Assembly: GCA_035048815.1 (NCBI GenBank)
Contig: JAUCBN010000017.1
Coordinates: 15,248,936 to 15,312,935 of the forward strand
DNA: 64,000 bases
Reading direction: 5' to 3'
Origin: Abelmoschus esculentus
Taxonomy: Eukaryota; Streptophyta; Magnoliopsida; Malvales; Malvaceae
Below are positions 13,086 to 24,188 of this stretch, one piece after another; the stretch's first letter is position 1, and each line of letters starts with the position of its first letter. Under the pieces are notes generated by a model. The model made no database searches. It saw only the letters and a list, made by a program, of their open reading frames with translations, and was not told the origin of the DNA. Both the position numbers and the translations under genes were made by a program.

Positions 13086-14559
13086 AATGCAAATGTGATA
13101 ATTCACTATATGGTTAATGAATAAAACTCAATTATGTGTCAGAATATCACTGATGAGAATATGTTAAAAAAAACATATTCCACTTTTCACACATTAATAT
13201 TGTCTTACAGACATAATATCATACAAGAGTTTTAAATACCTATTAGTCTCCGCTCCATTTCCTGAAGTGAATGTGATATTTTATAGCAGAAATAATAAGT
13301 GACACATTAGTATTTGTGATCATGATTGAGATCATAAAATAGACATGGATAAAGTGATTATTTTGAGAATACTTATATCCACAAGAAGTGAAATTATAAA
13401 GATGACAAGAATGATAGAGATCATATTAAAATTTTTATATTATCAATACGATGGTACAAACCATTGATCTCGTATTTGTCAAACACCGAAGTATTATGGA
13501 CTTTATCCATAATCATGAATGATAAATTAAAGAAAATATAAACAGATTTTCTTTGTGGAGAAAATAATGGCATTATTGATCCAACTCAATTGGATATTGA
13601 TAATTTTCTCACAATCCTTCAAGAGAATAATCCGCCATTTATTTTATTTTCTTTAGATCTTTTATTTATTTTATTTTATATTAATTTATTTTTATTTATT
13701 ATTTATTTATATTAACTTACTTTATATATTATTTATTTATTTATTTATCTTTTATGTTAATTTTTTTTCTTAAAAGAATATGATTACTTCCGGAATAAAA
13801 TATGTAATAATTTATGGCGATTTATGCTTAGCAGAAAGTGCAAGTACTCATATAATACTTAATCATAAGAAATATTTTCCCATTTAAATACAAGGGAAAT
13901 ATGAGTACTATATCTCAAAGTACTAAAATACCAATGCTTCGGAAGAGCTCTTGAGAGCTTATCTTTGATCCGATTTGATATGATGTGCTATTTTTTAATA
14001 TTTTCCATTCTCTAAAGTGAATGGTACAGAGCACATATTTTTCATTTCCCGAAGTGAATGAAATAAAGCACATATTAAAAGGTACATAATTATGCATATT
14101 TTCCCATTTTAAATGCAAGGGAACAATATGAGTACTATATCCGGAAGTACTAATATCATAGAAAGCTCCGACTGAGCAAATATATTATTTGCCAAATGAG
14201 ACTTTAACTCATATTTATAGTACATTATGCTCGTTGAGCAAATATGTTATTGCCAAATGGAACTTTATTCCACATTTACAATGTATTATACTCGTCAAAA
14301 TCGTAAAGAGATGTTGAATTTTAAAGATATTTATAGAAATATATTGAGAATATCAGTTAAAGAGATGATGACAATCTCAATATTACGAGTATAACTCAAG
14401 GCAATAATGAAATTTTGACAAAATTACATGCGTTGTCATTCATATTGTACTACATAAGAATTAGTACAAATTGAAGCTCATGCTATTGTAAACTAGATGT
14501 TTACTGATTATTTTATTTGGCATGACCGGTTAGACCATCTGGTTCAATTATGATGTGAA

Positions 14560-14960
14560 AAATTGTTGACACTTTCATGTGGTCATTTATTGAAGAACTA
14601 AGAGTTTCTTCAAGGTATTTTTTCTTGTGATACTTGCTATGAAAGCATTTTGATTATTCAATCATCAACAACTATGATAGAGTACAAATCTATTAATTTT
14701 CTGGAACGGATACAAGATGATATATATGGGCCCATACACCTTTCATACAATCCATCTAGATATTTTATGATTTTTATCGATGCATCGACTAGAAGGTTAT
14801 ATGTATCCTTGTTATTAACCCACAACTTGGTATCTGCGAGGCTACTTGCTCAATTGATAAAATTATGAGTACATTTTCCAGATTATCTTATAAAGACAAT
14901 GGTCTTGATAATATTGATGACATATCATTTTATATGTAGTATCACTAATTCGCATCAAGT
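14560..14960 (+). pseudogene. Copia integrase core fragment
   Basis: The open stretch 14650-14868 encodes INFLERIQDDIYGPIHLS and RYFMIFIDASTRRLYVS, the start of the integrase catalytic core with its first catalytic Asp region. It ends at a stop after LARLLAQLIKL-type sequence. Upstream bases (14570-14600) align with the zinc-binding segment CATGTGGTCA shared with the second Copia fragment near 45010-45030. The remaining core residues are lost. Confidence 0.75.
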
Positions 14961-15108
14961 CAACAAATGATTATAAGTTCTTCCCATTATAAATGGTATC
15001 AAAGATGTGTGTACTCTTTTTCGTTCACTAAGAATTTTTTCCCACAGGGTTTTTATCTTAGTAAGGTTTTAACGAGACACATTATCTCCATGGATATTCA
15101 AAGGGGAG

Positions 15109-15342
15109 TGTTATGAATATTTATTCATGGTAGATATCCATATATTAAGTTAAAGTTTAATGGGCTTTATTATTAGGGTGTAATACCCTTTGGAATTAGG
15201 GTTTTCATCTTATGCCTATAAATATTGACTTTTGGCCAAAGCTTTGTACACAATCCTACTTTGAGAATATAATAAAATCCCTCTTTTTGTCTCTCATCTT
15301 TGTTCTCTTATTTTATTCTTGTTCTTTACTTTATTCACAACA
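15109..15342 (+). repeat. Copia 3' LTR
   Basis: This 234-bp LTR starts TGTTATGAATATT and ends CACAACA, so it has the expected TG...CA ends. It is preceded by the polypurine tract AAAGGGGAG (15100-15108). A TATA-like CTATAAATATT sits at about 15215-15225 with a transcription-start-sized gap before the conserved AATATAATAAAATCCCTC block. Confidence 0.8.
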
Positions 15343-15668
15343 AGTTAGAGTTTAAAAATTATAAAATATTTTATATTCTTAACGTATAAAATTTAAGATA
15401 TAAAAATTATTAGTATGATTTATAATTTAATTTTTAAGATTTTTTTCATTATCCGGAAGCTGCGAGTCCAACAATTACGATGACGTGTCCGGATTCTATT
15501 GGTACAATACCGTTGTCTCCATTTCCACCGTTAAGATGTTCACCTTAAAAAGGAAAAGTTAACACCAAAAAGAAGAAACGAAAATATCCCGTCGGAAACA
15601 TTTTAGAATTTTCAAATTTGATTTGGGATCTGGAAGAAATCTAGGGTTTCCGATTTGTAAGATCCAAA
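15343..15668 (+). promoter_or_regulatory. ERD2 5' flank and leader
   Basis: These 326 bp lie between the Copia 3' LTR and the ERD2 start codon. The proximal part (about 15450-15668) is less AT-rich than the upstream DNA and probably holds the core promoter and 5' UTR. No clear TATA box close to the start was found. Confidence 0.5.
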
Positions 15669-17593
15669 ATGAATTTATTCAGGTTAACCGGTGATATGAC
15701 TCACCTAGCCAGCATTCTCGTCTTGCTCCTCAAGATCCACACGATCAAATCATGCGCCGGTACACCTTTTTCACCTTTCTATTTTGTTTTTAAATTTCGA
15801 ATCCTGATTTTTCTTCGTTATCGACCTCCAATTTTCGTCTCTCTGCGTGTGATTGTTTGCTGCAGGTATTTCCTTGAAGACGCAAGAACTGTACGCCATT
15901 GTTTTTGCCAGCCGTTACTTGGACATTTTCACTGATTTTATCTCTCTTTACAACACTTTGATGAAATTAATATTTCTGGGGAGCTCGTTTTTGATTGTAT
16001 GGTATATGCGTAGCCACAAGGTTGTTCGAAGGTCTTACGATAAAGAACAGGACACTTTCCGCCATTATTTTCTCCTGCTGCCTTGCCTGCTTTTGGCTCT
16101 TATTATTCATGAGAAATTCACATTCAAGGAGGTCGCTTTTTATTATTATTTTTCAATTATTGTTCGTTTTATACTGTTATTTTGATTTATCTAAAATGGG
16201 TTTTCAGGTAATGTGGACTTTTTCATTGTATTTAGAAGCTGTCGCCATACTCCCTCAGCTTGTACTCCTGCAGAGGACTAGAAACATTGACAACTTGACT
16301 GGGCAATATGTATTTCTTCTTGGGTATGCTTTCAATTTTTCCTATGTTTTTTGAACTAATAATGCTTTGCTTTGATAGTTGACAATATCTTGGATCTTGT
16401 AGACTTAGTTTGGTTCATTAGAAAGTAGGTGCTTTTTTTTGTTTGAATCGGTCCTACCTATGCTTTAACTTCTTTACTTGTATATGAAGCATCATCTCAA
16501 AGATTTCAATTTACAGTCTCTGTATCAAAACTGTAGCCTTCCCCTTGCCTTTCATTTTGGATTCTTATCTATTGCTGATTTGCTGTCGTTTTGGATTCAA
16601 TGAAGTATGTTATGCTTGGGAGTTCGAAATTTCTCCGACCTTATGAAGGTTTATGTTTGAGCTGTATTTGCTGCTCATATATGGTTCTGTTAGACTGTTA
16701 CTCATTGTTGCTCCAACTCCTCATTTTGTTTGTAGTACATGTGTCCGACACATTCAGACATGTGTGTGCGGTACATTGGATAACAGAATTTTCGAATATA
16801 CCTATTCTGATCACGTATCTGTATTTGATGCTTATACCTAAGTTCGGGTAATGTTCCTGTTTCTCTTCTTAGAGTTAGTTACTCTCTGTCAGGTCCAAAA
16901 GAGACAGGAATGGTAGGACAGAATTTATGCTTCAATGAACTGCTAGAGAGGAATGGACTTTTTTGGCAAATTGATGATAAAAAATTTAGGTTGTTGCATA
17001 TTAATCCTAAGCACTAGAGCTATCTGTATCCAATAAAACCAATGCAGCACTAACCATAATATCGAATTTCCCACTTTTAGAGTATTTATTGTTGATAACT
17101 AAATTTTCCTTTTGGTAAGCACATGTGCATGTCTGTGTTTGTAACGACCCGAACTGCTCATACATCTTTTCTCTTTTATTGCAGTGCATATCGAGCATTA
17201 TACATCCTTAACTGGATTTACCGATACTTCACTCAACCGCACTATGTCCACTGGATACGTAAGCCTTTCTATCTTTCCCTCTCTATCTTTCCCTCGCATA
17301 GCTTGTATTGCTTTTGGTGCCTCCCAGGCCACTGCCTACAGCCAACATTCATCATTTGTTGTATTCTTATTCATTCGTTGACAACACTTGCAGCTTGGAT
17401 CTCTGGGATCATTCAAACACTCCTTTATGCAGATTTTTTCTACTATTATTTCGACAGGTGAAATTGAAATCTAAAGTTTTGATTCTACGACTCGTGCTTG
17501 TTTCTGTTTAATCTGAATCATCTATTTTATAACGTGTGTTCTCTTTGTTGGTGTAGCTGGAAGAACAACAAAAAGCTGCAGTTGCCGGCTTGA
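15669..17593 (+). CDS. ERD2: ER lumen protein-retaining receptor (KDEL receptor)
   Basis: ERD2 is a seven-segment membrane protein that binds K/HDEL-tailed ER residents in the Golgi and returns them by COPI vesicles. I read six exons: 15669-15759, 15866-16131, 16208-16323, 17185-17258, 17394-17457 and 17557-17593. They join to exactly 648 bp, a 215-residue protein, which is the usual ERD2 length. All introns are GT-AG. Family signatures are present in order: MNLFRLTGDMTHLAS at the N-terminus, SLKTQELYA, RSYDKEQDTFRHY, RTRNIDNLTGQYVFLLGA, YILNWIYRYF, and the C-terminal KNNKKLQLPA. No frameshift or stop interrupts it, so the gene looks functional. Intron 3 (861 bp) is the longest and holds nothing recognisable. 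The 3' LTR of a decayed Copia element lies 326 bp upstream. Which ERD2 paralogue (A or B type) it is cannot be decided from this window. Confidence 0.95.
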
Positions 17594-17972
17594 GTTCGTC
17601 GAGCTTCATGACATGCAAAGGATCCCAATCCATGGCAACAATATTGTAAACTTTTGCTGAGTTTTGTTTATACCTTTTTAGAGCAAAGATCTGTGATGAA
17701 AAAGGATTGAAAGCCTAACTCTGATAGCTTTTGAGCATGTGTTCCTCAGTTCCTTCAGAATATTAACTAGACAAAACCTAACATTTGTTTTTAAAACATT
17801 TTTGTTTCACCCATTTTGTAGATATTTATGTTATATTTTGTTTAAAATCAACAAATTTTAATTACTGGATTTATGAACAAATACATGTGGTGAGAATCAT
17901 TAAAAAAAATCCTAAAGTTAAAACGGAAGAAAAACAATTCAAAAAATATTAACAAATTCGAATTGATTGTTT

Positions 17973-18080
17973 TTAGATATTGATCTTTTAATCACTATGA
18001 TCGGAATACTGGTGTTCAAACCTGTGATTTTTAAATACAACAGTCGTTTTTTTAATCACTGAAGCTGTATGACTCGTGCT
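17973..18080 (-). repeat. SINE-like repeat, copy A
   Basis: On the minus strand this copy reads TTCAGTGATTAAAAAAACG (A-box-like), then CACAGGTTTGAACACC (B-box-like), then ATAGTGATTAAAAGATC. It aligns along its length with copies at 18676-18776 and 62891-62995. The surrounding 17594-18675 is otherwise AT-rich spacer where I see no gene. Confidence 0.6.
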
Positions 18081-18675
18081 CAAATTGATCTTCTAAATCT
18101 TCTAGAAACCCATAAATCGAAATGAATCTTCTTTTATGATTAATTAAATAACATTTATTAATTTTAAAATTGAATAACTTATTTGTAATCTTTTAATATA
18201 CAAGTGACACATTTATAATATTAATAGTAAAAGATGACGTGTAATTTAACTAAAAAAATATTATTTTTTTTCTAAGCGTACTTTCTGACAACCGTTTCAT
18301 TTTCAATGGCCCATTGGTCTACTTGTGAAAATAGATTGATTGATTGATTATTTTATAATGTTTTAAAATTAAGTGGTCTATTTATAATATCACTAATAAT
18401 TGAGTGGCAAATGACAGAAATTACCCAAATATATTCAGGGACGTTATTTTTTAATTTGAAAGTCAAAACCTTCCCTCTCAAGTCTCAAGGACGTCAATCC
18501 CATCTTGTGGACCCACAAAGCGGTTTAATAAAGTCACTTTTTATGTTTGATTTGACTTTAATTGTTTGGATTCCGATTTACGTGTCACAATTTAACAATT
18601 ATAACATTGTTTTTCTTTTAATTAGCTAACAGGGATTACAGTAATATATGTTCTAAAATATAATCTTTATTATTT
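18081..18675. other. AT-rich spacer
   Basis: I see no gene or recognised element. A short open stretch at 18411-18629 lacks any family resemblance and is most likely chance. Confidence 0.6.
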
Positions 18676-18776
18676 GATATTAATCGTTTAATCACTTTGT
18701 TGGTATCATTGGTGTTCGAAATCGTGACCTTTAAAACAACAGTTTTTTTAACCATTTTGATTAGAGGGCTCGTACA
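18676..18776 (-). repeat. SINE-like repeat, copy B
   Basis: The minus strand reads AATGGTTAAAAAAACTGTTG, AAGGTCACGATTTCGAAC, then AATGATACCAACAAAGTGAT, parallel to copies A and C. Its upstream end (GTACGAG on minus) coincides with the target site of the hAT element that begins at 18777. Confidence 0.6.
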
Positions 18777-19710
18777 CAGAGCGGTTTCTGAGATTTTATT
18801 GACCCATAGGTAAATCTAAAAATAGCCCCTCTAATAATAAATATTTTAAAAAATAAATTTAAATAGTATAAAAATAAATTAAATTATTTATAAATTATTT
18901 TTTATTATACTCGATAATTATTGAATGAAAAATATCAAAAAAAATTATTAAACATTAAACTTACACAAAACAACTTTTACAAGCAATTTTGCGTAAATAC
19001 TATATAATAAAAGTTATAAAAAAAAAATATAGAGTAATAGTACCCGAGTTTTTGTCATTGAAGCTTTATTTTAAAAAGATTTAGTTATAGCATATTAATA
19101 GCAAATCTCATAAACTATAATATTTTTGAATAAATGAATCATTGTCTTCCTAAAATATCGAATTAAAAATTATAAATAAAATATTTAAAATAAATTAAAA
19201 GAAAATAATATAAAAAAAAAGATGATGTGATAAGAAATTAAGATTTGAAATAACAAGAATAATGAAAATATTATTTATAGCTGTATATAAAACTTTTTAT
19301 TTTAAAATCAAAAAAATTATTATAATCTTAATTATGACTCTATAATATATTAATACCTAAATTAATTAGATATCGACAACTTTATAATTAATTATAAAAG
19401 TTATCAATATCTTAACAATAATTTTTATAATTTATTAAACAATATAATAATGATATAATTAATTTTAAAACATAATTATAATGAAGGGCTCACCTTAATT
19501 TTAATTATAAATTATTGTTATACTTTAGTTGTTCTTATTTTTTAGAAAAAAAATTATTAACATATATCTTACTTAATTTTTAATATGGTTTAATAATAAA
19601 AATAATTTTAAATTATTTTAATAATAATTATTATTTTAATTTAACTAATCGGAGGTCCTCTCTGCCGCCCTGGGCAGCCGCTCTTATTGTCCAGGCCAGG
19701 GACGACTCTG
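18777..19710. mobile_element. non-autonomous hAT element
   Basis: The left end CAGAGCGGT and the right end ACGACTCTG (inverted: CAGAGTCGT) form short terminal inverted repeats. They are flanked by an 8-bp near-perfect target duplication, CTCGTACA (18769-18776) and CTCGTGCA (19711-19718). An 8-bp duplication and CAGAG-type ends are typical of hAT elements. The 934-bp interior is very AT-rich apart from a GC-rich right subterminal part and has no transposase ORF. Confidence 0.65.
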
Positions 19711-21428
19711 CTCGTGCAATTATAACATTATATTTCATTCAGATAAACTCGATCTAAATATCATGTGAATAAGATATATATTAAAAGATTAAAAAAATTA
19801 AATAATATTATATTGTAATCATTTCATTATATTAAAGAAAATAAAAACTTGTTACGACTTTATCATACAAATATCACATAATAAAAAGACTAAAAATACA
19901 AACTAAATACTTAAACAAAATATATATACAAACAGATCTGATTGCATCGAAGAATAAACTATAAAATAAGATCAAATTATTGAAAGATTACCGATAATCA
20001 CAAATCAAAGTAAACTTCGTGAAAAAACATACAAATACAAATCACGTATCTAAATCTAATTCAAATTTTAAAATAAAAAAATCATTAAAATAACTAAATA
20101 AATATCATCTTATTAGTTACGTCCATGTGAAAATTTTCTACCAACCCATGCATTTATATATAGATTATAAATATATAATATGTAATTAATAACATATCAT
20201 TTTACATGTGTATGGTATGTATGGCATTCAACTGCATTGCAAGGAAAATCTAATGAAATTAGTTTTTTATTAAGAAAATTCTTTTAAAATTATAATTATT
20301 TTTTTATTTAAAAAAAAAGTGAAAAATTATAAAAATGGTTAGGCCACCAAAATTAAAAGAACACATTAATAATGCGTGGAGATAGAAGTTATTACTTGCA
20401 CTGCACTGCATTGCACTGTTAGGCCTAATGTGTGTGGATTTATCATTTTTAATCACATTCATTATTGTAGAATTATGTTTAAAATATTTTATATTTATAT
20501 AAATTTTAAATATTTTATTATAATATTTTTTAAAATATTTTAGTTCATATTTTCTTATATCATATTATATTTTAATATTTCGGCTAATTATTTGATTTCT
20601 TTATATGCTATTGGCTTTTTGTCTGTTCTTAAGAGGTACGAACAATGTTTGTTAATTGTTAAATTACCATCAAATCAAACATAAGTTTTAAAATATTTTG
20701 GTTTAAGAGTATAATAAGCTATTAAAATTTTAAAATAAATAATTAAATCTTTTTTATATTGTATCAAATTATATCGATTAAATTATTTGACCATTATTGA
20801 ATATTGAATTTAATAAATTTATTTAGATCATTTGGTACAATGTATTGTATCACAATGTTGCCGGTTGATATATTTTTATTTTTTTATAAAATTCTTTGAA
20901 ATTCTAAAAATTTAAGAAAATAATAAAAAAATATATCTTTTAAAAAATACATAAATATCACATGATAAAACTCTAATATATTATGTGATAATAATATCTA
21001 AAAAACTGTTAATATTAATGATAAAAATTATAAAAAAAACAATTGATTCAATTAATAGTTAAAATAAATAATTAATTTAATTTTGAGATTTAATTGAGTG
21101 TAAAATATCTATAGATTTAATTGATTTTTCCTAAAAAAAAAATAATTTTTTTTAAGTAGTGACGAAATCCTAATTAGATCATTTTTAATTTTTCCTAAAA
21201 ATACATATTTCGTCCCTAATTCCCAACTCCAAGCATAAGTTTCATGGTTTGAAATTTCTTCCAAGTTCCCAGCAATGGTAGGCGATAGCAGCTCAGCAAT
21301 AGCTAGAGAGGTTGGTTATGGCAGACATTATCACTGCCAAACAAGTCAATACCGTGTAGGCAAATTACTAATCCGTATTCTTCGATTAATTCGAATCGAT
21401 TTACATCGCCGGTGGCAATCAAAATCCC
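19711..21428. other. AT-rich spacer upstream of XTH
   Basis: No gene is supported here. The sequence is long A/T runs with no ORF showing family resemblance. Bases 21200-21428 probably form the XTH upstream promoter. Confidence 0.6.
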
Positions 21429-21436
21429 TATATAAA
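21429..21436 (+). promoter_or_regulatory. TATA box of XTH gene
   Basis: TATATAAA lies 49 bp upstream of the chosen XTH start codon at 21478. A start site 25-35 bp downstream would fall near 21455-21465, after an out-of-frame ATG at 21447 and just before the true start. Confidence 0.6.
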
Positions 21437-21477
21437 CTCATCAATCATGGCTGAACTCACATCACTACCAAATACTT

Positions 21478-23705
21478 ATGAGAGCTGGGAAAATGCAGCA
21501 TTGCTTTCTCCATCTCCGCTTCATCATCTTCTTCTTCTTCTTCTTCTTGTTTAAGGTGTTTGCAGCTGATCGGAGCAAATTCGATGAGACGTATGAAATT
21601 ACCTGGGGAAATGATCGTGTTTTGTCTTCGCATGAAGGCACTCAAATCCAGCTCTCAATGGATGCCTCTTCTGGTTATCTACCTTTTTCTCTTTCTATAT
21701 ATAAGTACAATGTTATCATTTTCCAGATCACAGCCATTATCCTTTTTCACGTTTTTTCAGGATCTGGTTTCCGGTCGAAACTGGGTTATGGTTCTGGGTT
21801 TTTCCGGTTGAAGATAAAGCTGCCGGATAAAGATTCTGCCGGAGTTGTCACTGCTTATTACGTAAAACAAATACTATATATTATCTTCATTTGGAACTAA
21901 GTATTTGAGAAGAAACTAATGCCTGGGTTGAATTTCAGCTCACTTCTGGAGGCCATAAGCACGAGGAGCTGGATTTTGAGTTCTTAGGGAACAGAGAAGG
22001 GAAGTCTGTTACGTTGCAAACTAATGTGTTCGTCGGTGGTGCTGGAAATAGAGAACAAAGGGTGGGTCTATGGTTTGATCCGACGGATGATTTCCATGAC
22101 TATCAGATTCTTTGGAACAAACACCAAATTGTGTACGTAACAACTCAACCGTTAAATTTCCTATTCTATTTAGGGATGTGCACGAACCCGACGGGTTTCG
22201 ACCCGACTCGGTTCGAATGAGTCGGATTTTTTAAGAAAATTCAGGTTCGGATTGGGTCGGGTCGGATTTTTTAAGGCTGATTTTGGATCGGGTTCGGGTT
22301 TAGGGTGTAAAATATCTGGCCCGATCCAATACGGGACTAATAATATAATTTTTTCATATATTTTAGGGATATTTGTAATAATGATCACTCTTTATATATA
22401 TTTCATATAATTAAGTCACTAAAATTATTTTTTTTATAATTAGGTCACTAAAATTTTATTTTATTTACACTTAGATCTCTAAATTTTATTTTTTATAATC
22501 AAGTCCTTAAAATTTAAAAATTTTTAATGATTCGGATCGGGTTGGATCGAGTCGGATTTTAAAGCTTAAAATCCAGGCCGAGTCGGATTTTTTTACCCTA
22601 ACTTCGGGTCGGGTCGGGTCGGGTGACGGGTGGAGAGTATGTTTTGGGTCTGGTACAGGTGGACCAAAAATCTGACCCGACCCGACTCGTGCTCATCCCT
22701 AATTCTATTTACATAAATTAGACATGTCTTTATTTTTTTATATATTCTAAATCTAAAGAAAAAAAAAGAGTTTATATTATGAATCTTTTGTATCATCTGT
22801 GATTCATAAAATCGTGGTCATTCATATTTAAGTAATTACCGAATAACTACAAATTCATTAATTACATATAGAAAAGAGATAATGATTTACCTAAAAAAAT
22901 ATGAGATAAATGAATCTGGTTGATTGAGACCACAAGTAACGTAATGTAAATGGTTCATGATATAATTTCTCAGAGAGAAGCGATTACAAAATTAAAAAAT
23001 ATTTTAATAGGTTTAAAATCTATAAATTAAAAGAATATAGAAAATAAAATAAAAAATTTAATTAACCGATCAAATATGCGATTTAAATTTAAATGTAATA
23101 TATACGTATCTAGTTTTGGGTAAATTGTTTGTTTACATAAAATAAATAGTTATTTAGTTTACTCAAAACTTATACATGAAATTTAACTATTAGAATGTTA
23201 AACTAAAGGCGTAAATGAGACGAGATAAATTATAAGTTATTCAAATTTAATTTGATTGAACTCGATTCAAACTCGTTTCGAGTTCTTAACGAGTCGAGCT
23301 ACTAGATAACTGACTTGAAAAGCTCGTGAGTTACTTGAAAATATAATATTTATAATTTAAAATCTAAATTCTTAAACTTAAAACCCTAAAATATAAACCA
23401 TAAACATAGGTCTAAACCCTAAATTCTAAATCCACCAACCTAATTCTCTAAACCTTAAATTAAACTTAGTTGATAACTGAGAGTTTATTAATTCAATTTT
23501 ATAGTTTATTAATTTTTAAAAATTATGATCTAAAATTAATAAAATTAAACTTTAATATATTTTTTAGTTTAATTATTTTTTAAGAACCTTCGATTTAAAA
23601 TTTTATAAAATTAAACTTATATTTCTTTATATTTTATAATCTAATTACTTTTTAAAATCTTAATCGTTTTGAAATTAATCATTTTGTCTCCTTCCGGCTT
23701 TATTC

Positions 23706-23740
<35 letters not shown>

Positions 23741-24188
23741 CATAGTTTGGAATTAATAAAAAAAATGTGCTTAACACGACAGATTCTACGTGGACGACAT
23801 CCCCATCAGGGTGTTCAAGAACAACAAAGGCATTGGAGTTGGATACCCATCACAAGCAATGAAAATAGAAGCAAGCTTGTGGGATGGAGATAGCTGGGCA
23901 ACCGACGGGGGCCGAGCCAAGACTAACTGGAGCTCGGCCCCCTTCGAAGCTCATTTCCAAGGGTTTGATATCAGCGGTTGCTCGAAGTCCGATCACAACT
24001 CAAACAACAACATCAATGCTCAAGAATGTTTTTCTCCAAAGTATTGGTGGAATTCAGAGAAATATTGGACATTAAACTCGAAACAAAGAGTACAATTGGA
24101 AAATGTTAGGAGAAAATACATGAACTATGACTATTGCTCCGACCGGCACCGATATCCGGTACCTCCTCCTGAATGCCTTCATCTGTAG
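21478..24188 (+). CDS. XTH: xyloglucan endotransglucosylase/hydrolase (GH16)
   Basis: XTH enzymes cut and religate xyloglucan in the cell wall. Four exons are read: 21478-21673, 21761-21861, 21939-22132 and 23783-24188. They join to 897 bp, 298 residues, the usual XTH size, with GT-AG introns. A signal peptide is evident: a basic start followed by FIIFFFFFFLFKVFAAD, whose Phe run comes from a TTC microsatellite. The GH16 active-site loop reads HEELDFEFLGN; the nucleophile Glu, Asp and acid/base Glu are all kept, although the family's usual HDEIDFEFLG has Asp at position 2. NREQR and LWFDPTDDFHDYQILW follow, then WATDGGRAKTNWSSAPF. The C-terminal XET extension carries paired Cys residues and ends YPVPPPECLHL. 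Intron 3 (1650 bp) is enlarged by a 531-bp MITE, a TA microsatellite and telomere-like sequence. The exact XTH subgroup is not resolved. Confidence 0.92.
22171..22701. mobile_element. hAT-type MITE with TAGGG ends, in XTH intron 3
   Basis: Terminal inverted repeats are TAGGGATGTGCACGA and, inverted, TAGGGATGAGCACGA (14/15). A perfect 8-bp target duplication ATTCTATT flanks it at 22163-22170 and 22702-22709. Subterminal regions carry arrays of GACCCGAC / GGTCGGGT motifs on both sides. There is no coding capacity. Confidence 0.85.
23345..23470. repeat. degenerate telomere-like repeat in XTH intron 3
   Basis: Scattered AAACCCTAAA-type units (for example AAAACCCTAAAAT and CTAAACCCTAAATTC) lie in AT-rich intron sequence. 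Similar degenerate blocks are at 43795-43915, 61760-61890 and, on the other strand, 63320-63420. Confidence 0.5.
23712..23738. repeat. (TA)n microsatellite
   Basis: About 13 TA units lie in intron 3 of the XTH gene, 45 bp before the exon 4 acceptor. Confidence 0.9.

Larger units (their letters stand above)
11996..15342 (+). mobile_element. decayed Ty1/Copia retrotransposon
   Basis: The last 82 bp of the 5' LTR (11996-12077) match the end of the 3' LTR (15261-15342), including the AATATAATAAAATCCCTC segment and the terminal CACAACA. The sequence after the stub looks like a Copia primer-binding site. Between the LTRs only a short integrase piece (14650-14868) is still readable; gag, protease, RT and RNase H are not recognisable. 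A related integrase fragment at 44160-45034 shows it belongs to a family with at least two copies here. The element is non-functional. Confidence 0.8.

Noticed and set aside
13633..13760. TTTATTTATT-rich tract as a possible CRISPR-like or satellite array
   Set aside because: It is simple low-complexity sequence without spacers or a fixed unit.
16591..16851. Open frame with hydrophobic residues in ERD2 intron 3
   Set aside because: It falls in the intron implied by a perfectly joined 215-residue ERD2 and has no family resemblance.
23669..23893. Open frame spanning the XTH exon 4 acceptor
   Set aside because: It includes a TA microsatellite and reads exon 4 in a wrong frame.
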